Made by a program: the position numbers and the translations under genes
Shown: one piece after another, positions 35,394 to 44,943 of the stretch
Layout of the letters: the number at the start of each line of letters is the position of its first letter
Position numbering within the stretch: position 1 is the stretch's first letter
NCBI GenBank assembly: GCA_013178305.1
Contig: JABLXB010000007.1
Coordinates: forward strand, 1-64,000
Direction of reading: 5' to 3'
DNA: 64,000 nucleotides
Source of the DNA: Bacillota bacterium
GTDB taxonomy: Bacteria; Bacillota; Sulfobacillia; JABLXB01
The notes under the pieces: generated by a model
The model's input: the letters and a program-made list of their open reading frames with translations, nothing else
Database searches by the model: none
What the model was told of the DNA's origin: nothing

Positions 35394-37679
35394 TTGGATC
35401 AAAGGCTCGGATCGAACGGGGTGACGACCGGGTTGATAGACGCAAGGCGCGCGAAGATTCTTTCCGTCATCACACTGCAGGGCAACCAGCCCATAACGGT
35501 GTCCCGGCTGGCTCGCAGGCTTGGGGTCAGCCCGAGGACGATCCGATATGACCTGGAGGCGATTGACGACTGGCTTTCGGCAAACGGCTTTTCGGTGCTC
35601 AGGCGGAAACCGCGGACCGGGGTATCGCTCGACGGCGGCAGAGCCGATTTGACAACCATCCTGGGCCGGCTCTCCGAGTCTACGCCACGGGAGTACAACC
35701 TTTCAAAAGACGAGCGACGTCTGGCTATACTCTCGTCTCTCCTCGATGCTACCACTGCGCTTTCCATAGGCAGTCTCGCCCGCAAGCTGATGGTAAGCTA
35801 CAGGACGGTCACGCAGGACCTTCAGGCTGTCTCGGCTTGGCTGGAGTCAAGGGGGCTGACCCTGCAGCGACGCCGTGGGGAGGGCATACTCGTACGCGGC
35901 CCTGAACCGTGCAGGCGGAGGGCGGTTACGGACCTCATAACGGAGTGCCTTGGCGCCGAACAGGTTGCCGAGTGTGTTCAGGGCAAGGAACCCGTCCTGC
36001 CTGCCGGCCTCACGCCGTGGCCGGCCGTGCCCCGCCTCCGCGAGATGTTCTCCGGGGTTGACTTGACCAGACTCGAACATATCATTCGGGCGGCCGAAGC
36101 CGAGCTCGGGGTGACGTTCGCCGATAGGTCATTCGGCACGCTCATGCTGCATCTGGCTGTAGCAGTGAAGCGGCTGTCCGAGGGTCACAAGATCGAAATG
36201 GGCCCTTCGGAGCTTGAAGACCTTTCGCACCGCAAGGAGTTCGAAACCGCAAGGCACATGGTCGCGCAGATCGAGCATGAGTTCGGCATTATTGTCCCCG
36301 ACGCGGAGGCGGGATTCATAACCCTTCACCTCCTCGGCGCCAAAATCCAGGCCAACACGTCCGCTGAGAGCGCCGGCATCGGAGGACCTGCGCACGAGGC
36401 CAGGCTACCCGACCACCTGCAGGACTCCGAGGCGATGCGGGTTGCCGAGGAGATAGCGGAGTACGCCGGACTGCGACTGGGCGTCCGCCTCAGGGACGAT
36501 CAGCAGCTGATGCTGTGGTTGGCCCTTCACCTGAAACCTGCGCTCCACCGGTTGAAATTCGGTTTGCCCATCAGTAATCCCCTGTCCGACTATGTAAAGC
36601 AGAGCTATCCGGCTATCTTCACTGCGACAGCTGAGGCCTGCAGGGGGCTGGAATTCCGCTTCGGCCGTCCGGTCTCCAACGAGGAGATTGGCTACATAGC
36701 CATGCACATCGGCGCCGCGGTTGAGCGGCAACGCAGGGCCCATCCCACGCCCCGGAGGGTTGTGGTCGTGTGCGGAACTGGCGCCGGCACATCCGCGATA
36801 CTGACCTCAAGGCTGGAGGCGGAGTTCGAGGGGGTACAGGTGATCAGGCAGGTTGGATACAGGGACGTTGCCTCGGACACCGCACGCGTCACGGAGGGAG
36901 CCGATGCCGTGGTCACGACAGTCGCTCTTCCGGGACTGCCGGTCCCCGTGGTGGAAGTGAACCCGCTGTTGCTCCCCAATGACATCGCTCGCTTGAGAGA
37001 TGCCGGGTTCAGGCCGGCCGGGGGCGAGTTACCGTGCAACCTTGCCCCACTTGTCAAGGACATTACCGACACCGTAAACGAATTCGCCGAAGTCAAGTGC
37101 GTTGGCCCCATGCAAGGTAAGATAATGGCCCTGCTCCGCAAGTTCCTGTGGTCGAAGGGCGGTCTATTGGGAGGAGTAATGCCGATGCTGTCAGACGTGC
37201 TCACGGAGAGAACTATAAGACTGAAAGTACCTGCAAGCGACTGGCAATCGGCAGTCAGGAGCGCGGGAGAGGTCCTTGTCGGCGATAAAGCCGTGGAGCC
37301 ACGTTATGTTGACGCGATGGTCGACATGATACACGAGCTCGGCTGCTACGTTGTTATCTGCCCCGGAGTCGCCATGCCCCACGCCAGGCCCGAAAACGGT
37401 GTCCACCGTGTCGCGATCAGCCTCATAACGCTCGACAAGCCCGTGGAGTTTGGCCACCCTGAGAACGATCCTGTGGACGTGATCGTGGCCCTGGCAGCAA
37501 CGGACAACAGCAGTCACTTGCTGGCGCTCTCTCAGTTGATGGAGTTTCTCGGTGCTCCCGGAAACCTCGAGACAATCAGGATAGCGAGCTGCCCGGGGGC
37601 AGTGAGTGCACTCGTCCGGAGAGGCGCAAGCGGGGGACCCCAGGCAGCAGGGGCTGCGAAGGAGGGAGCGGCTGAATGA
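35394..37679 (+). CDS. PTS-controlled transcription activator (HTH-PRD-PRD-EIIB-EIIA, MtlR/LicR type)
   Basis: Up to 761 residues. Two N-terminal HTH domains (VSRLARRLGVSPRTIRYDL; GSLARKLMVSYRTVTQDL) and two PRDs with phospho-His regions (LMLHLAVAV; FITLHLLGA; LALHLKPAL; YIAMHIGAA). A BglB-like EIIB with Cys in VVVCGTGAGTS and a full EIIA type-2 domain with active His in GVAMPHARPENG follow. It senses the sugar through phosphorylation. The frame is open from TTG 35394; TTG 35433 with GGGGTGA upstream may be the true start. It overlaps the next gene by 4 bp. No separate EIIA is encoded in the operon. Confidence 0.93.
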   Translation: MDQRLGSNGVTTGLIDARRAKILSVITLQGNQPITVSRLARRLGVSPRTIRYDLEAIDDWLSANGFSVLRRKPRTGVSLDGGRADLTTILGRLSESTPREYNLSKDERRLAILSSLLDATTALSIGSLARKLMVSYRTVTQDLQAVSAWLESRGLTLQRRRGEGILVRGPEPCRRRAVTDLITECLGAEQVAECVQGKEPVLPAGLTPWPAVPRLREMFSGVDLTRLEHIIRAAEAELGVTFADRSFGTLMLHLAVAVKRLSEGHKIEMGPSELEDLSHRKEFETARHMVAQIEHEFGIIVPDAEAGFITLHLLGAKIQANTSAESAGIGGPAHEARLPDHLQDSEAMRVAEEIAEYAGLRLGVRLRDDQQLMLWLALHLKPALHRLKFGLPISNPLSDYVKQSYPAIFTATAEACRGLEFRFGRPVSNEEIGYIAMHIGAAVERQRRAHPTPRRVVVVCGTGAGTSAILTSRLEAEFEGVQVIRQVGYRDVASDTARVTEGADAVVTTVALPGLPVPVVEVNPLLLPNDIARLRDAGFRPAGGELPCNLAPLVKDITDTVNEFAEVKCVGPMQGKIMALLRKFLWSKGGLLGGVMPMLSDVLTERTIRLKVPASDWQSAVRSAGEVLVGDKAVEPRYVDAMVDMIHELGCYVVICPGVAMPHARPENGVHRVAISLITLDKPVEFGHPENDPVDVIVALAATDNSSHLLALSQLMEFLGAPGNLETIRIASCPGAVSALVRRGASGGPQAAGAAKEGAAE

Positions 37680-38524
37680 GCTGGCTCGATGAGATATTCG
37701 GCGTACCCAAGGTCACTATCGGAACGGTCTATCTGCCTGCCCTGCCAGGTGCTCCCGACTACGACAGTTCCACGGGATTGACCGGCGTGGTTGAGGCCGC
37801 GCTTCAAGACGCGCTGGCCCTGAAGGAGGGCGGTGTCGATGGGCTCATATTCGGCAACCACTACGACAGGCCGTGGCTCGAGCGGGTCGGTCCCGAGACT
37901 GCCGCGTGCATGGCCCGAGTCGTCCTGGATATCATCCGCCAGGTGAAGCTCCCGTTCGGGGTGCAGGTCTGGTGGGACCCGCACGCCACGCTGGCCGTGG
38001 CGAAGGCCACAGGGGCCTCGTTTGTACGCGGCCTCTTCTCAGGGTCGTACGCAGGTGAGATGGGACAGATCTCGGTCAACCCGGCAGAGGTCCAGAGGTA
38101 CCGCCGCGCCATCGATGCACGGGGTATCAAGATGATTTACCTGGTCGGCATCATTCTTGGAGCAAGCGTCGCTCCACGAAGCATCTCGGACGTCGTCAAG
38201 GACATGGCGTGGTCTTCGCTGCCCGACGCGCTTGCGCTGCCCGGCCCGGGCCCCGGTAGGGCACCGACGCTGGAGGACCTCGACGTGGCCCGGCGCAATT
38301 CGGGTGGCCTCCCGGTGTTCTGCAACACGGGTTCAACCCAGGAGAACGTGGCGAGCATCCTCTCGGTTGCGGACGGCGTCTTTGCCAGCACCAACCTCAA
38401 AGTTGACAACGTCTCATGGAAACCCGTTGACGTGGCCAAGGTGAAGCGCTACATGTCGGCAGTGAATGCGTTCAGGCAGCAGGACCCGCAAGGACGACCA
38501 GCCCGCGAGGGGGCCCGCCGATGA
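37676..38524 (+). CDS. BtpA/SgcQ-family TIM-barrel protein
   Basis: 282 residues. The pattern IGTVYLPALPGAP, DGLIFGNHYDRPW and FCNTGSTQENV is that of the BtpA family, whose member SgcQ is encoded in the E. coli sgc sugar operon. The reaction is unknown; a sugar-phosphate lyase or isomerase role is plausible from context. ATGA overlaps join it to the genes before and after. Confidence 0.88.
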   Translation: MSWLDEIFGVPKVTIGTVYLPALPGAPDYDSSTGLTGVVEAALQDALALKEGGVDGLIFGNHYDRPWLERVGPETAACMARVVLDIIRQVKLPFGVQVWWDPHATLAVAKATGASFVRGLFSGSYAGEMGQISVNPAEVQRYRRAIDARGIKMIYLVGIILGASVAPRSISDVVKDMAWSSLPDALALPGPGPGRAPTLEDLDVARRNSGGLPVFCNTGSTQENVASILSVADGVFASTNLKVDNVSWKPVDVAKVKRYMSAVNAFRQQDPQGRPAREGARR

Positions 38525-39327
38525 GGATGGGGTTGATATCCAGGGCGTTCCCGTTTGAGATGGATTACCCCGAACGTATCGAGCGGGCTGCCAGGTTCGG
38601 CTACGAGGGCGTGGAGCTCGACGTCGACCACGAGAGGCTGTTGCCGCGACTGTGGCGGGATTCGGAAAGGCGTGAGATCTCCCGACTCTGCAGGCGCGTT
38701 GGGGTGGAAATCCCGTCCATTTGCTGGAGCGCTCACAGGATCTTCAACACATCGAGCCCCGACCCGAGGATGCGTGACCTGGCGGTGTCAATGCTGATAG
38801 AGTGTATACGGCTCGTGGCGGACCTCGGGGGCAGAGTGGTGTTGTTCCCCGGCAGAGATCCGACCAACGAGCGAAGCGGCGACGATTGCCTGCCGCTTTT
38901 CAAGGAAGCTATCTATCGTTCGATCCGGATCGCGGAACGCGAGGGCGTTATCATCGCAATAGAACCAACCACAGTGCCGTTCCTCAATTCGGTCGACAAG
39001 ATCAAGCCCATACTGGATGAGTTCGGCTCGCCGAATCTGGGCATATACCTCGACATCGGCAACGCCATCGCCGCGGGCCTGTCCCCTGTCGAGGAGATAC
39101 GGAAAGCCGCGGGGCACATCGCTTCAGTCCACGTTAAGGACGCTATCCCCGACTACTACCTGGGCAAGTGGTGGGGCGAAGGCCACGTCCCGTTCGAGGA
39201 ATGCGTAAGCTCGCTGGGCGCTGTGGGGTACGATGGCTTCCTTATCGTGGAACTGCTACCCGATCCAGATGACCCCGACCGGGTTCCGAGGGAGAGTAAG
39301 GTCTTCTGGGACAGGCTGCTCACGTAG
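38521..39327 (+). CDS. Sugar-phosphate isomerase/epimerase-like TIM barrel
   Basis: 268 residues of the AP-endonuclease-2/xylose-isomerase-like family. Metal-binding positions are visible in IAIEPTTVPF (Glu), GIYLDIGNAIAAG (Asp), SVHVKDAIPDYY (His) and LIVELLP (Glu). By analogy with UlaE it may epimerise or isomerise a pentulose or hexulose phosphate. Start overlaps the upstream stop (ATGA). Confidence 0.85.
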   Translation: MRMGLISRAFPFEMDYPERIERAARFGYEGVELDVDHERLLPRLWRDSERREISRLCRRVGVEIPSICWSAHRIFNTSSPDPRMRDLAVSMLIECIRLVADLGGRVVLFPGRDPTNERSGDDCLPLFKEAIYRSIRIAEREGVIIAIEPTTVPFLNSVDKIKPILDEFGSPNLGIYLDIGNAIAAGLSPVEEIRKAAGHIASVHVKDAIPDYYLGKWWGEGHVPFEECVSSLGAVGYDGFLIVELLPDPDDPDRVPRESKVFWDRLLT

Positions 39328-39382
39328 GACAGGGCTACACATCACTCGACGGGCCTCCTGGTCACGGAAGGGGATGCCAAAT

Positions 39383-40036
39383 ATGTTGGACGCTCTTCGG
39401 CGCGAGGTACTGGACGCTGCAATGGGACTTGTCAAGTACAGCCTGGTGTCGCTCGCCGGCGGCAATGCGAGCGGGCGCGACAGGAACACCGGCCACGTTG
39501 TCATCACACCGAGTGGAATGGCCTACGACACCCTCAAGCCCGAGGACCTCGTAGTGGTGGACATGTCCGGCAGGGTTGTCGAGGGGCGGTGGCGACCGTC
39601 GGTAGACACCCAGATGCACCTGCGGGCATACGCGCTCAACCCCATGTTCAGTGGCGTAATACACACGCACTCGCCGTGTGCTACCGCGCTGGCCGTGATG
39701 AACAGGCCGCTCCCGGTCATCACGACCACGATGGCCAACGTGCTTGGAGTGGAGGTGCCGGTCAGCGAGCTGGCGGTTGCGGGCACCGATGGGGCCGCGG
39801 ATCTCGTAGAAGGTATTGCAGAAAACCCGGCGATACTCCTGCGATCCCACGGCGTCCTTGCTTTCGGACCCACCGTCACCAGGGCTCTGGCGGTGGCGGT
39901 GACCGTTGAAGAGGCCGCACGGATCTACTTCAAGGCGGCCAGCCTCGGGACGCCACCCGTTCTACCACCGGACGTAGTGCGCGAGGCGAAGCAGTTCTAC
40001 GATACGCAGTACGGCCAGAAAGGGGCGGCAAAGTGA
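39383..40036 (+). CDS. Class II aldolase / L-ribulose-5-phosphate 4-epimerase family
   Basis: 217 residues of the AraD/FucA family. Phosphate- and zinc-site motifs are LAGGNASGRD, GVIHTHSPCA (two His) and LLRSHGVLAFG (third His). It either cleaves or epimerises a sugar phosphate made by the PTS. ATG 39383 is chosen because GGAAGGGG ends nine bases before it; ATG 39374 is less well spaced. The EIIB gene starts inside its stop codon (GTGA). Confidence 0.9.
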   Translation: MLDALRREVLDAAMGLVKYSLVSLAGGNASGRDRNTGHVVITPSGMAYDTLKPEDLVVVDMSGRVVEGRWRPSVDTQMHLRAYALNPMFSGVIHTHSPCATALAVMNRPLPVITTTMANVLGVEVPVSELAVAGTDGAADLVEGIAENPAILLRSHGVLAFGPTVTRALAVAVTVEEAARIYFKAASLGTPPVLPPDVVREAKQFYDTQYGQKGAAK

Positions 40037-40341
40037 GAGAGCTCAAAGTTGTGACCGTTTGCGGCGTGGGCATGGGCAGCAGCCTGATCCTGAGGATGAA
40101 CACGGAGAAGGCTTTGAGAGAGCTGGGAGTCGCCGGGAAAGTGGACGCGATCGACTCCGGCCAAGCGAAGGGGGTGGGTCAGAGAGCCGATATCGTCGTC
40201 ACGTTCAGCCACCTTGCCAAATCCCTGAACCTAGGCGGATGCAGAGTGGTGAGTATCGTCAACGTGATGGACAAGGAGAGCCTCAAGAAGAACCTTGCCG
40301 CCGCAATTGAGGAGATCAAGGAGTCCGAGGGTCAACGCTAG
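40033..40341 (+). CDS. PTS EIIB component, ascorbate/Sga type
   Basis: 102 residues. The phospho-Cys lies in VVTVCGVGMGSSLIL near the N-terminus, the layout of UlaB-like EIIB. It passes phosphate to the sugar bound by the EIIC encoded next. Confidence 0.92.
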   Translation: MRELKVVTVCGVGMGSSLILRMNTEKALRELGVAGKVDAIDSGQAKGVGQRADIVVTFSHLAKSLNLGGCRVVSIVNVMDKESLKKNLAAAIEEIKESEGQR

Positions 40342-40407
40342 GAGGAACTCATACGTCGCGGCTTCTCGGGCCGCGTGCGACCGGCTCCAAGACAAGGAGG
40401 TGTCGAC

Positions 40408-41694
40408 ATGGCAATTCTGAAGTTCATCATAGACCAGCTACTCACAAAACCGCCGATCCTGTTGGGCCTGGTGACCTTGATCGGTCTTGCCCTGCAGGGG
40501 AAGTCCGGAAAGGACACCGCCACCGGCACCATCAAGACAATCCTCGGCATAAGCCTGCTCACCGCTGGTTCGGGCCTGCTAACAGGCTCCTTGAAGCCCG
40601 TCATGAGCATGTTGTACGACAGGTTTGCGCTGACCGGCGTGCAGCTCGAACCATACTCCGGCCAGGCCGCGGCCCTGGCGGCGCTCAAGGACGCGGCGGC
40701 GTTTACCGGCCCCATGATGGTGACCGGATTCGTGGTCAACCTCATCATCGCGCGGACCACGAAGTTTAAGGTCGTGTTCCTGACCGGCCACGTCATGCTT
40801 ATGCACGCGGTCTTCATGACGTGGTTGCTCCAGTACATGTTCGGGCTTACCGGCACGACGGGCGTCGTGGTCGGCGGCATCCTCCTCGGCACCTACTGGA
40901 CGCTGCTACCCTATTTGTGCATCAAGCAGGCGGAAGAGGTCATCGGGGCGCCCGACTTCACGGACGGGCACCAGCAGATGGCCGGCGTGCTGCTCGCGGG
41001 CTGGCTCGCTCCCAAGGTGGGCGACCCGAAGCAGAGCGCGGAGGAGATCCATTTGCCTGGCTGGCTGTCCATACTGGAGGATTTCTCGGTTATGTCGACG
41101 ATCCTGATGACGGTCTTTTTCGGGATCATTGCTGTTCTGGCCGGGCCAGCGATCGTGTCGAAATACTCTGCCGGGCAGCACTGGCTCATCTACGGCTTAC
41201 TCCGCGGCGTTGAGTTCACTGTAGCCCTAACCGTGGTGCTGAGCGGCGTACGTATGTTCATCGCCGAGATAGTACCCGCGTTCAAGGGCATTTCCGAGAA
41301 GGTGATACCCGGCGCGATCCCTGCGGTTGATGTCGCCGCATTCCTGCCTTTCGGCCCGAAGTCGGTCACGCTTGGCTTCCTGTCGAAGTTCCTGGGTGAG
41401 GTGACGGCCATGGCTGTTTTGTTGGGGGTACGTTGGCCGGTAATCCCAATCCCCGGCATGATACCGCTGTTTTTCGATGGTGGGCCCATAGGGGTGTTCG
41501 CTAACAAGAGGGGCGGCGTCCGGGCCGTTATCATCTGCGGTGTGCTGGTTGGCATGATGGCCGTGTTTGGTGTGGCCCTGGTGTTCAGGCTCACCGGGCT
41601 GAGCGGTGGCTACATCGGTAACTTTGACTGGTCGGTGTTCTGGGCTTTGATACTGGGCGGCACCAAGTCGCTAATCGGTCTGGTTCGAGGGTAA
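40408..41694 (+). CDS. PTS EIIC component, ascorbate (UlaA/SgaT) type
   Basis: 428 residues, about 11 membrane segments. GLVTLIGLALQGKS at the start and LTGHVMLMHAVFMTWLLQ are characteristic of UlaA-type permeases. ATG 40408 has AAGGAGGTG upstream. It is the last gene of the operon and is followed by a hairpin at 41727-41752. The sugar is not determinable; no UlaG lactonase is present, so ascorbate itself is unlikely. Confidence 0.92.
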   Translation: MAILKFIIDQLLTKPPILLGLVTLIGLALQGKSGKDTATGTIKTILGISLLTAGSGLLTGSLKPVMSMLYDRFALTGVQLEPYSGQAAALAALKDAAAFTGPMMVTGFVVNLIIARTTKFKVVFLTGHVMLMHAVFMTWLLQYMFGLTGTTGVVVGGILLGTYWTLLPYLCIKQAEEVIGAPDFTDGHQQMAGVLLAGWLAPKVGDPKQSAEEIHLPGWLSILEDFSVMSTILMTVFFGIIAVLAGPAIVSKYSAGQHWLIYGLLRGVEFTVALTVVLSGVRMFIAEIVPAFKGISEKVIPGAIPAVDVAAFLPFGPKSVTLGFLSKFLGEVTAMAVLLGVRWPVIPIPGMIPLFFDGGPIGVFANKRGGVRAVIICGVLVGMMAVFGVALVFRLTGLSGGYIGNFDWSVFWALILGGTKSLIGLVRG

Positions 41695-41726
41695 TACACG
41701 ATCGGTGCGGTCCCGGTCATGATCAA

Positions 41727-41752
41727 GGGCGGCGACCTGCCTGTCGCCGCCC
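41727..41752 (+). terminator. Hairpin after the PTS operon
   Basis: Ten-base stem gggcggcgac / gtcgccgccc with a 6-nt loop, followed by cgatctta. Strong stem, poor T tail. Confidence 0.55.
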
Positions 41753-41872
41753 CGATCTTACTGCACGAGCCAGCGGTCCGGCGGCCCCGGATTCTGCTAC
41801 ATCGGATGGCGTCCGGCCCCTAAAACCGCGCCCTGGGATCGCTTACTGGCGTACCCGGGGTTCCTTTACAGT

Positions 41873-42973
41873 CTACGCGGTTCTGGCAGTGGTGATCGGC
41901 ACATAGTCCTTGGCTTTTTCCTCCCCCCGGAGCACCCGCAACGCGCCGAGCGCCAGCGCCCTCATCTCGTCGGAACCCGGGTAAACCATGACTGGGGCTA
42001 TCCACTCAACCCTCGACTTGACCAGGCTGATGAACATCTTCGAGTGGGCGAGCCCACCGCCGATGACGATGGCGTCGACCTTACCTTCGAGCACGACCGC
42101 CATCTGACCGATCCACTTGGCCACCTGGTACGCTTCGGCGTTATACACGAGCTCGGCGTACTTGTCTCCCGCGGCAATCCTCTTTTCGACTTCAATGACG
42201 CTGTTCGTGCCGAGGTGCGCGACGAGCCCACCCTTACCCATCATCTTCTGGATCATTTCCTTGTGCGTGTACTTACCTGAGAAGCACATGTTGATGAGCC
42301 CCGTGGCCGGTAGGTCTCCCGCGCGCTCCGGAGCAAATGCGCCGCTTGACGATGCGTCGGTGCCGTCCACCATCCGGCCCTTCCTGTGGGCGGTTATCGA
42401 GAAGCCACCTCCGAGGTGCGCCACGACCAGGTTCAAGTCCTCGTATTCCTTGCCGAGGTCGTTCGCCGCGCGCCGCGCTATGGCCTTCAGGTTGAGTGCG
42501 TGGAGGAGTGACTCCCGTGGCACCTCGGGGAGGCCGCTGATCCGCGCGATGTCCTCGAACTCGTCCACGCAGGGCGGGTCCACCACGAACACTGGTATGC
42601 CGAAATTGCGCGCTATCCCCATCGCTATGGGAGCTCCGAGGTTAGACGCGTGCACCCGGCGTGGTCTGTGCAGGCAATCGTCCACCATCTCCGGTGTGAC
42701 CCTGTACGTCCCCCCGGCCATGGGTCTCAGCAATCCGCCCCTGCCTACCACGGTGTCGAGATCCTCAACATTGTAGCCGTGGCGGCCGAGCGCCTCCACG
42801 ACGAACGATTTCCTGTACTCGTACTGATCGGCGAGACCAGGAAATCTCGAGAGATCTTCGACGCTGTGCTGAACCGTCTCTTCGAATATGCGGTTTTCGC
42901 CTTCGAACAGCGCCACCTTCGTCGAGGTGGAACCCGGATTGACCGCCAGGACTAGCGGACCGGCTTTCGTCAT
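41873..42973 (-). CDS. buk: Butyrate kinase family
   Basis: 366 residues of the acetokinase superfamily. VLAVNPGSTSTKVALFEGE (ATP site), VGRGGLLRPMAGGTY, VVAHLGGGFSITAHRKGRMV and DAIVIGGGLAHS are seen. It converts butyryl-phosphate and ADP to butyrate and ATP (or a branched-chain analogue). ATG 42973 has GGGAGGGA nine bases upstream; the frame to 43090 has no site. No phosphate butyryltransferase gene is adjacent. Confidence 0.93.
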   Translation of the reverse strand: MTKAGPLVLAVNPGSTSTKVALFEGENRIFEETVQHSVEDLSRFPGLADQYEYRKSFVVEALGRHGYNVEDLDTVVGRGGLLRPMAGGTYRVTPEMVDDCLHRPRRVHASNLGAPIAMGIARNFGIPVFVVDPPCVDEFEDIARISGLPEVPRESLLHALNLKAIARRAANDLGKEYEDLNLVVAHLGGGFSITAHRKGRMVDGTDASSSGAFAPERAGDLPATGLINMCFSGKYTHKEMIQKMMGKGGLVAHLGTNSVIEVEKRIAAGDKYAELVYNAEAYQVAKWIGQMAVVLEGKVDAIVIGGGLAHSKMFISLVKSRVEWIAPVMVYPGSDEMRALALGALRVLRGEEKAKDYVPITTARTA

Positions 42974-43172
42974 CGAATCGTCCCTCCCGCAATTCAGTGT
43001 CACTTGACTGGCGAGCGGTTCATCAGGTGCAGGCTCACGCCTCATCCCGCCCAGCCTGCTCACAGTTAGCCAAGCTGTACTATTCGTCACCGGTCGCCTC
43101 GAACCTTCCGGACCCCGCCGGGGAAGGTTAGCGCCGGATGGTGACGAAATAACTCCCTGGACCGGAGGGTGA

Positions 43173-44444
43173 ATGGTGGCGTCGCTGCAGCGGTTGTTCC
43201 GGGCGTTCGAGCACCGGCTGGACTGTACGTTCGACGGAAGAGGCAGGGAGTTCTGGGTTATCGGCGTCCTGACCTTCCTTCAAGGCTACGCGTGGTTCCT
43301 GGTCGCTCCTTTCTTTCCGTTGTACGCCCGGCGGCTCGGCGCGGACGACATGCTCGTCGGCCTGTATACGATGTTCCCACCTCTCCTGTCGGTACTCGTG
43401 AGCATACCAGGCGGGGCAATCGCATCGTCGATCGGGTCCAGAGGGGTGTTCCAGTACTCATTGACGGTCGGCTTCCTGGCGGCCGGCGCGTACGCGCTCA
43501 GTCCCGGACACTGGCTGCTGTGTCTCCCGCAAATTCTGTTCGGGATAGCGAATGCCCTGTTCTGGCCCACACAGACCTCGTACATGACCGAGGTAATACC
43601 GGAGCGCAATCGCGGGAAGATGCTCGGCCTCATGATGTCGATCACGGCAATCGGCGCGGCGCTGGGACCGGCCTCGGCCGGCCTTGTGGCGGGCTATCTC
43701 GGGTACCGCACGGTCTTCGTGGTGTACGCCGTGGCATTGGCGTTAAGCCTGCTCGCGTGCGGGCTCCTTCCGGCGTGCAACGACAGGGTTAACCCCGGCA
43801 TGCTGCGGGACGCCGTCGCGGGCTCGGTGGGCTCGGGGCTGGCCGTGCTGTCCAACCCCGCCCTCGTCCTCACGACGCTGGTGTCGTTCACGACATTTAT
43901 GTTCTGGGCCGTGATAGAGACGTTCTTCCCGCTTCACCTGGAGGACCGCGCTTACGCGGTGGCGGCCATCGGCGGAATAATAACGGTGCGCACCACGTCC
44001 ATGACTATGGCGCGCATCGGGCTGGGCACGATACTCGGGACGGTCAGGGTCATCCCGCTGATGTTCGTATCGCTCCTCGCGAGCGCAGTTTTCATGATGT
44101 TCGTGCCGTTGGCCAGGACGCCGCCGCTCCTTGTGGGCGCCACCGCTATAATGGGAGCGGGCTCGGGTATACTCCCGGTACTCACGACCATGCAGATAGC
44201 TATGGCGACGACACCGGAGGAACGACCGATCGCCATGGCCGTGGACTCGACAGCGTGCTCTCTGGGGAGGATAGCGGCCTCGTTCATGCTGGGCGTGGTT
44301 GCCAAGTTCATGGGGTCTGCCGCGAGCCTGGTGGTGGGCGGTGCGCTTGTCGGGGCACTGACGGTGGGCACGGCGCTCTGGTGGAATTACGAATCCCGGG
44401 GAGGAGAGAGGCGTGAAGGGCGATCACATGCTCCTGTCGGTTAG
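43173..44444 (+). CDS. Major facilitator superfamily transporter
   Basis: 423 residues, 12 hydrophobic segments. The typical loop 2-3 pattern is weak (GGAIASSIGSRGVFQYSL); PERNRGKMLGLM follows. Substrate unknown. ATG start with GGAGGGTGA. Its 3' end overlaps the ECF S-component gene by 32 bp, suggesting co-translation. Confidence 0.88.
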   Translation: MVASLQRLFRAFEHRLDCTFDGRGREFWVIGVLTFLQGYAWFLVAPFFPLYARRLGADDMLVGLYTMFPPLLSVLVSIPGGAIASSIGSRGVFQYSLTVGFLAAGAYALSPGHWLLCLPQILFGIANALFWPTQTSYMTEVIPERNRGKMLGLMMSITAIGAALGPASAGLVAGYLGYRTVFVVYAVALALSLLACGLLPACNDRVNPGMLRDAVAGSVGSGLAVLSNPALVLTTLVSFTTFMFWAVIETFFPLHLEDRAYAVAAIGGIITVRTTSMTMARIGLGTILGTVRVIPLMFVSLLASAVFMMFVPLARTPPLLVGATAIMGAGSGILPVLTTMQIAMATTPEERPIAMAVDSTACSLGRIAASFMLGVVAKFMGSAASLVVGGALVGALTVGTALWWNYESRGGERREGRSHAPVG

Positions 44445-44943
44445 GTCCAGGCAGATGGCTATAGCCGCAGTCATGATTGCTCTCACCGTAGCCGCTACCA
44501 CACTCCTGCGTGTGCCCGCGTTCGGTTCGCGGCTGTTCTTCCACTTCGGTGAGGCGGTGATATGCACCGCCGCCCTGCTCGGCGGCAGGCGGATGGGCGC
44601 CACCGTCGGTGCGGTGGGTTCTGCACTGGCGGACGTGGTGCTTGGGCTGATGGTGTGGGCCCCGGTCAGCCTCCTGGTACACGGGTTCGAGGGATACGTG
44701 ATCGGCCGTATGTCCGACGGGCGCGGCGCCCGCAAGGACGTCGTGGCGCTGGCGCACGGCACCGGCGTCATGATCGCCGGCTACGCACTCGGCGCATGGG
44801 TCATCTACGGCGCAGCCGCAGTTCCCATCGAGGTGGCGCGCGACCTGGCCCAGGGCGGCGCCGGCGCGGCCATCGCCTGGTTCGTCACTTCGGCCATCAC
44901 GCGTGCGTGCCCCGCATTGAGCATCAGGGGGTCGGGCGAATGA
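44413..44943 (+). CDS. ECF transporter S component-like protein
   Basis: 176 residues, five to six hydrophobic segments. FFHFGEAVICTAALLGGRRM, GAVGSALADVVLGLMVWAP and HGFEGYVIGRMSD match vitamin-binding S components of the energy-coupling factor group. Ligand unknown. No ECF A or T subunit is in the window, so it would use a shared energising module. GTG 44413 has a GGAGGAGAG site. Confidence 0.82.
   Translation: MKGDHMLLSVRSRQMAIAAVMIALTVAATTLLRVPAFGSRLFFHFGEAVICTAALLGGRRMGATVGAVGSALADVVLGLMVWAPVSLLVHGFEGYVIGRMSDGRGARKDVVALAHGTGVMIAGYALGAWVIYGAAAVPIEVARDLAQGGAGAAIAWFVTSAITRACPALSIRGSGE

Noticed and set aside
43169-43792. 207-codon frame overlapping the MFS gene
   Set aside because: Arg/Gly-rich shadow text; the MFS frame has 12 hydrophobic segments and a ribosome site.
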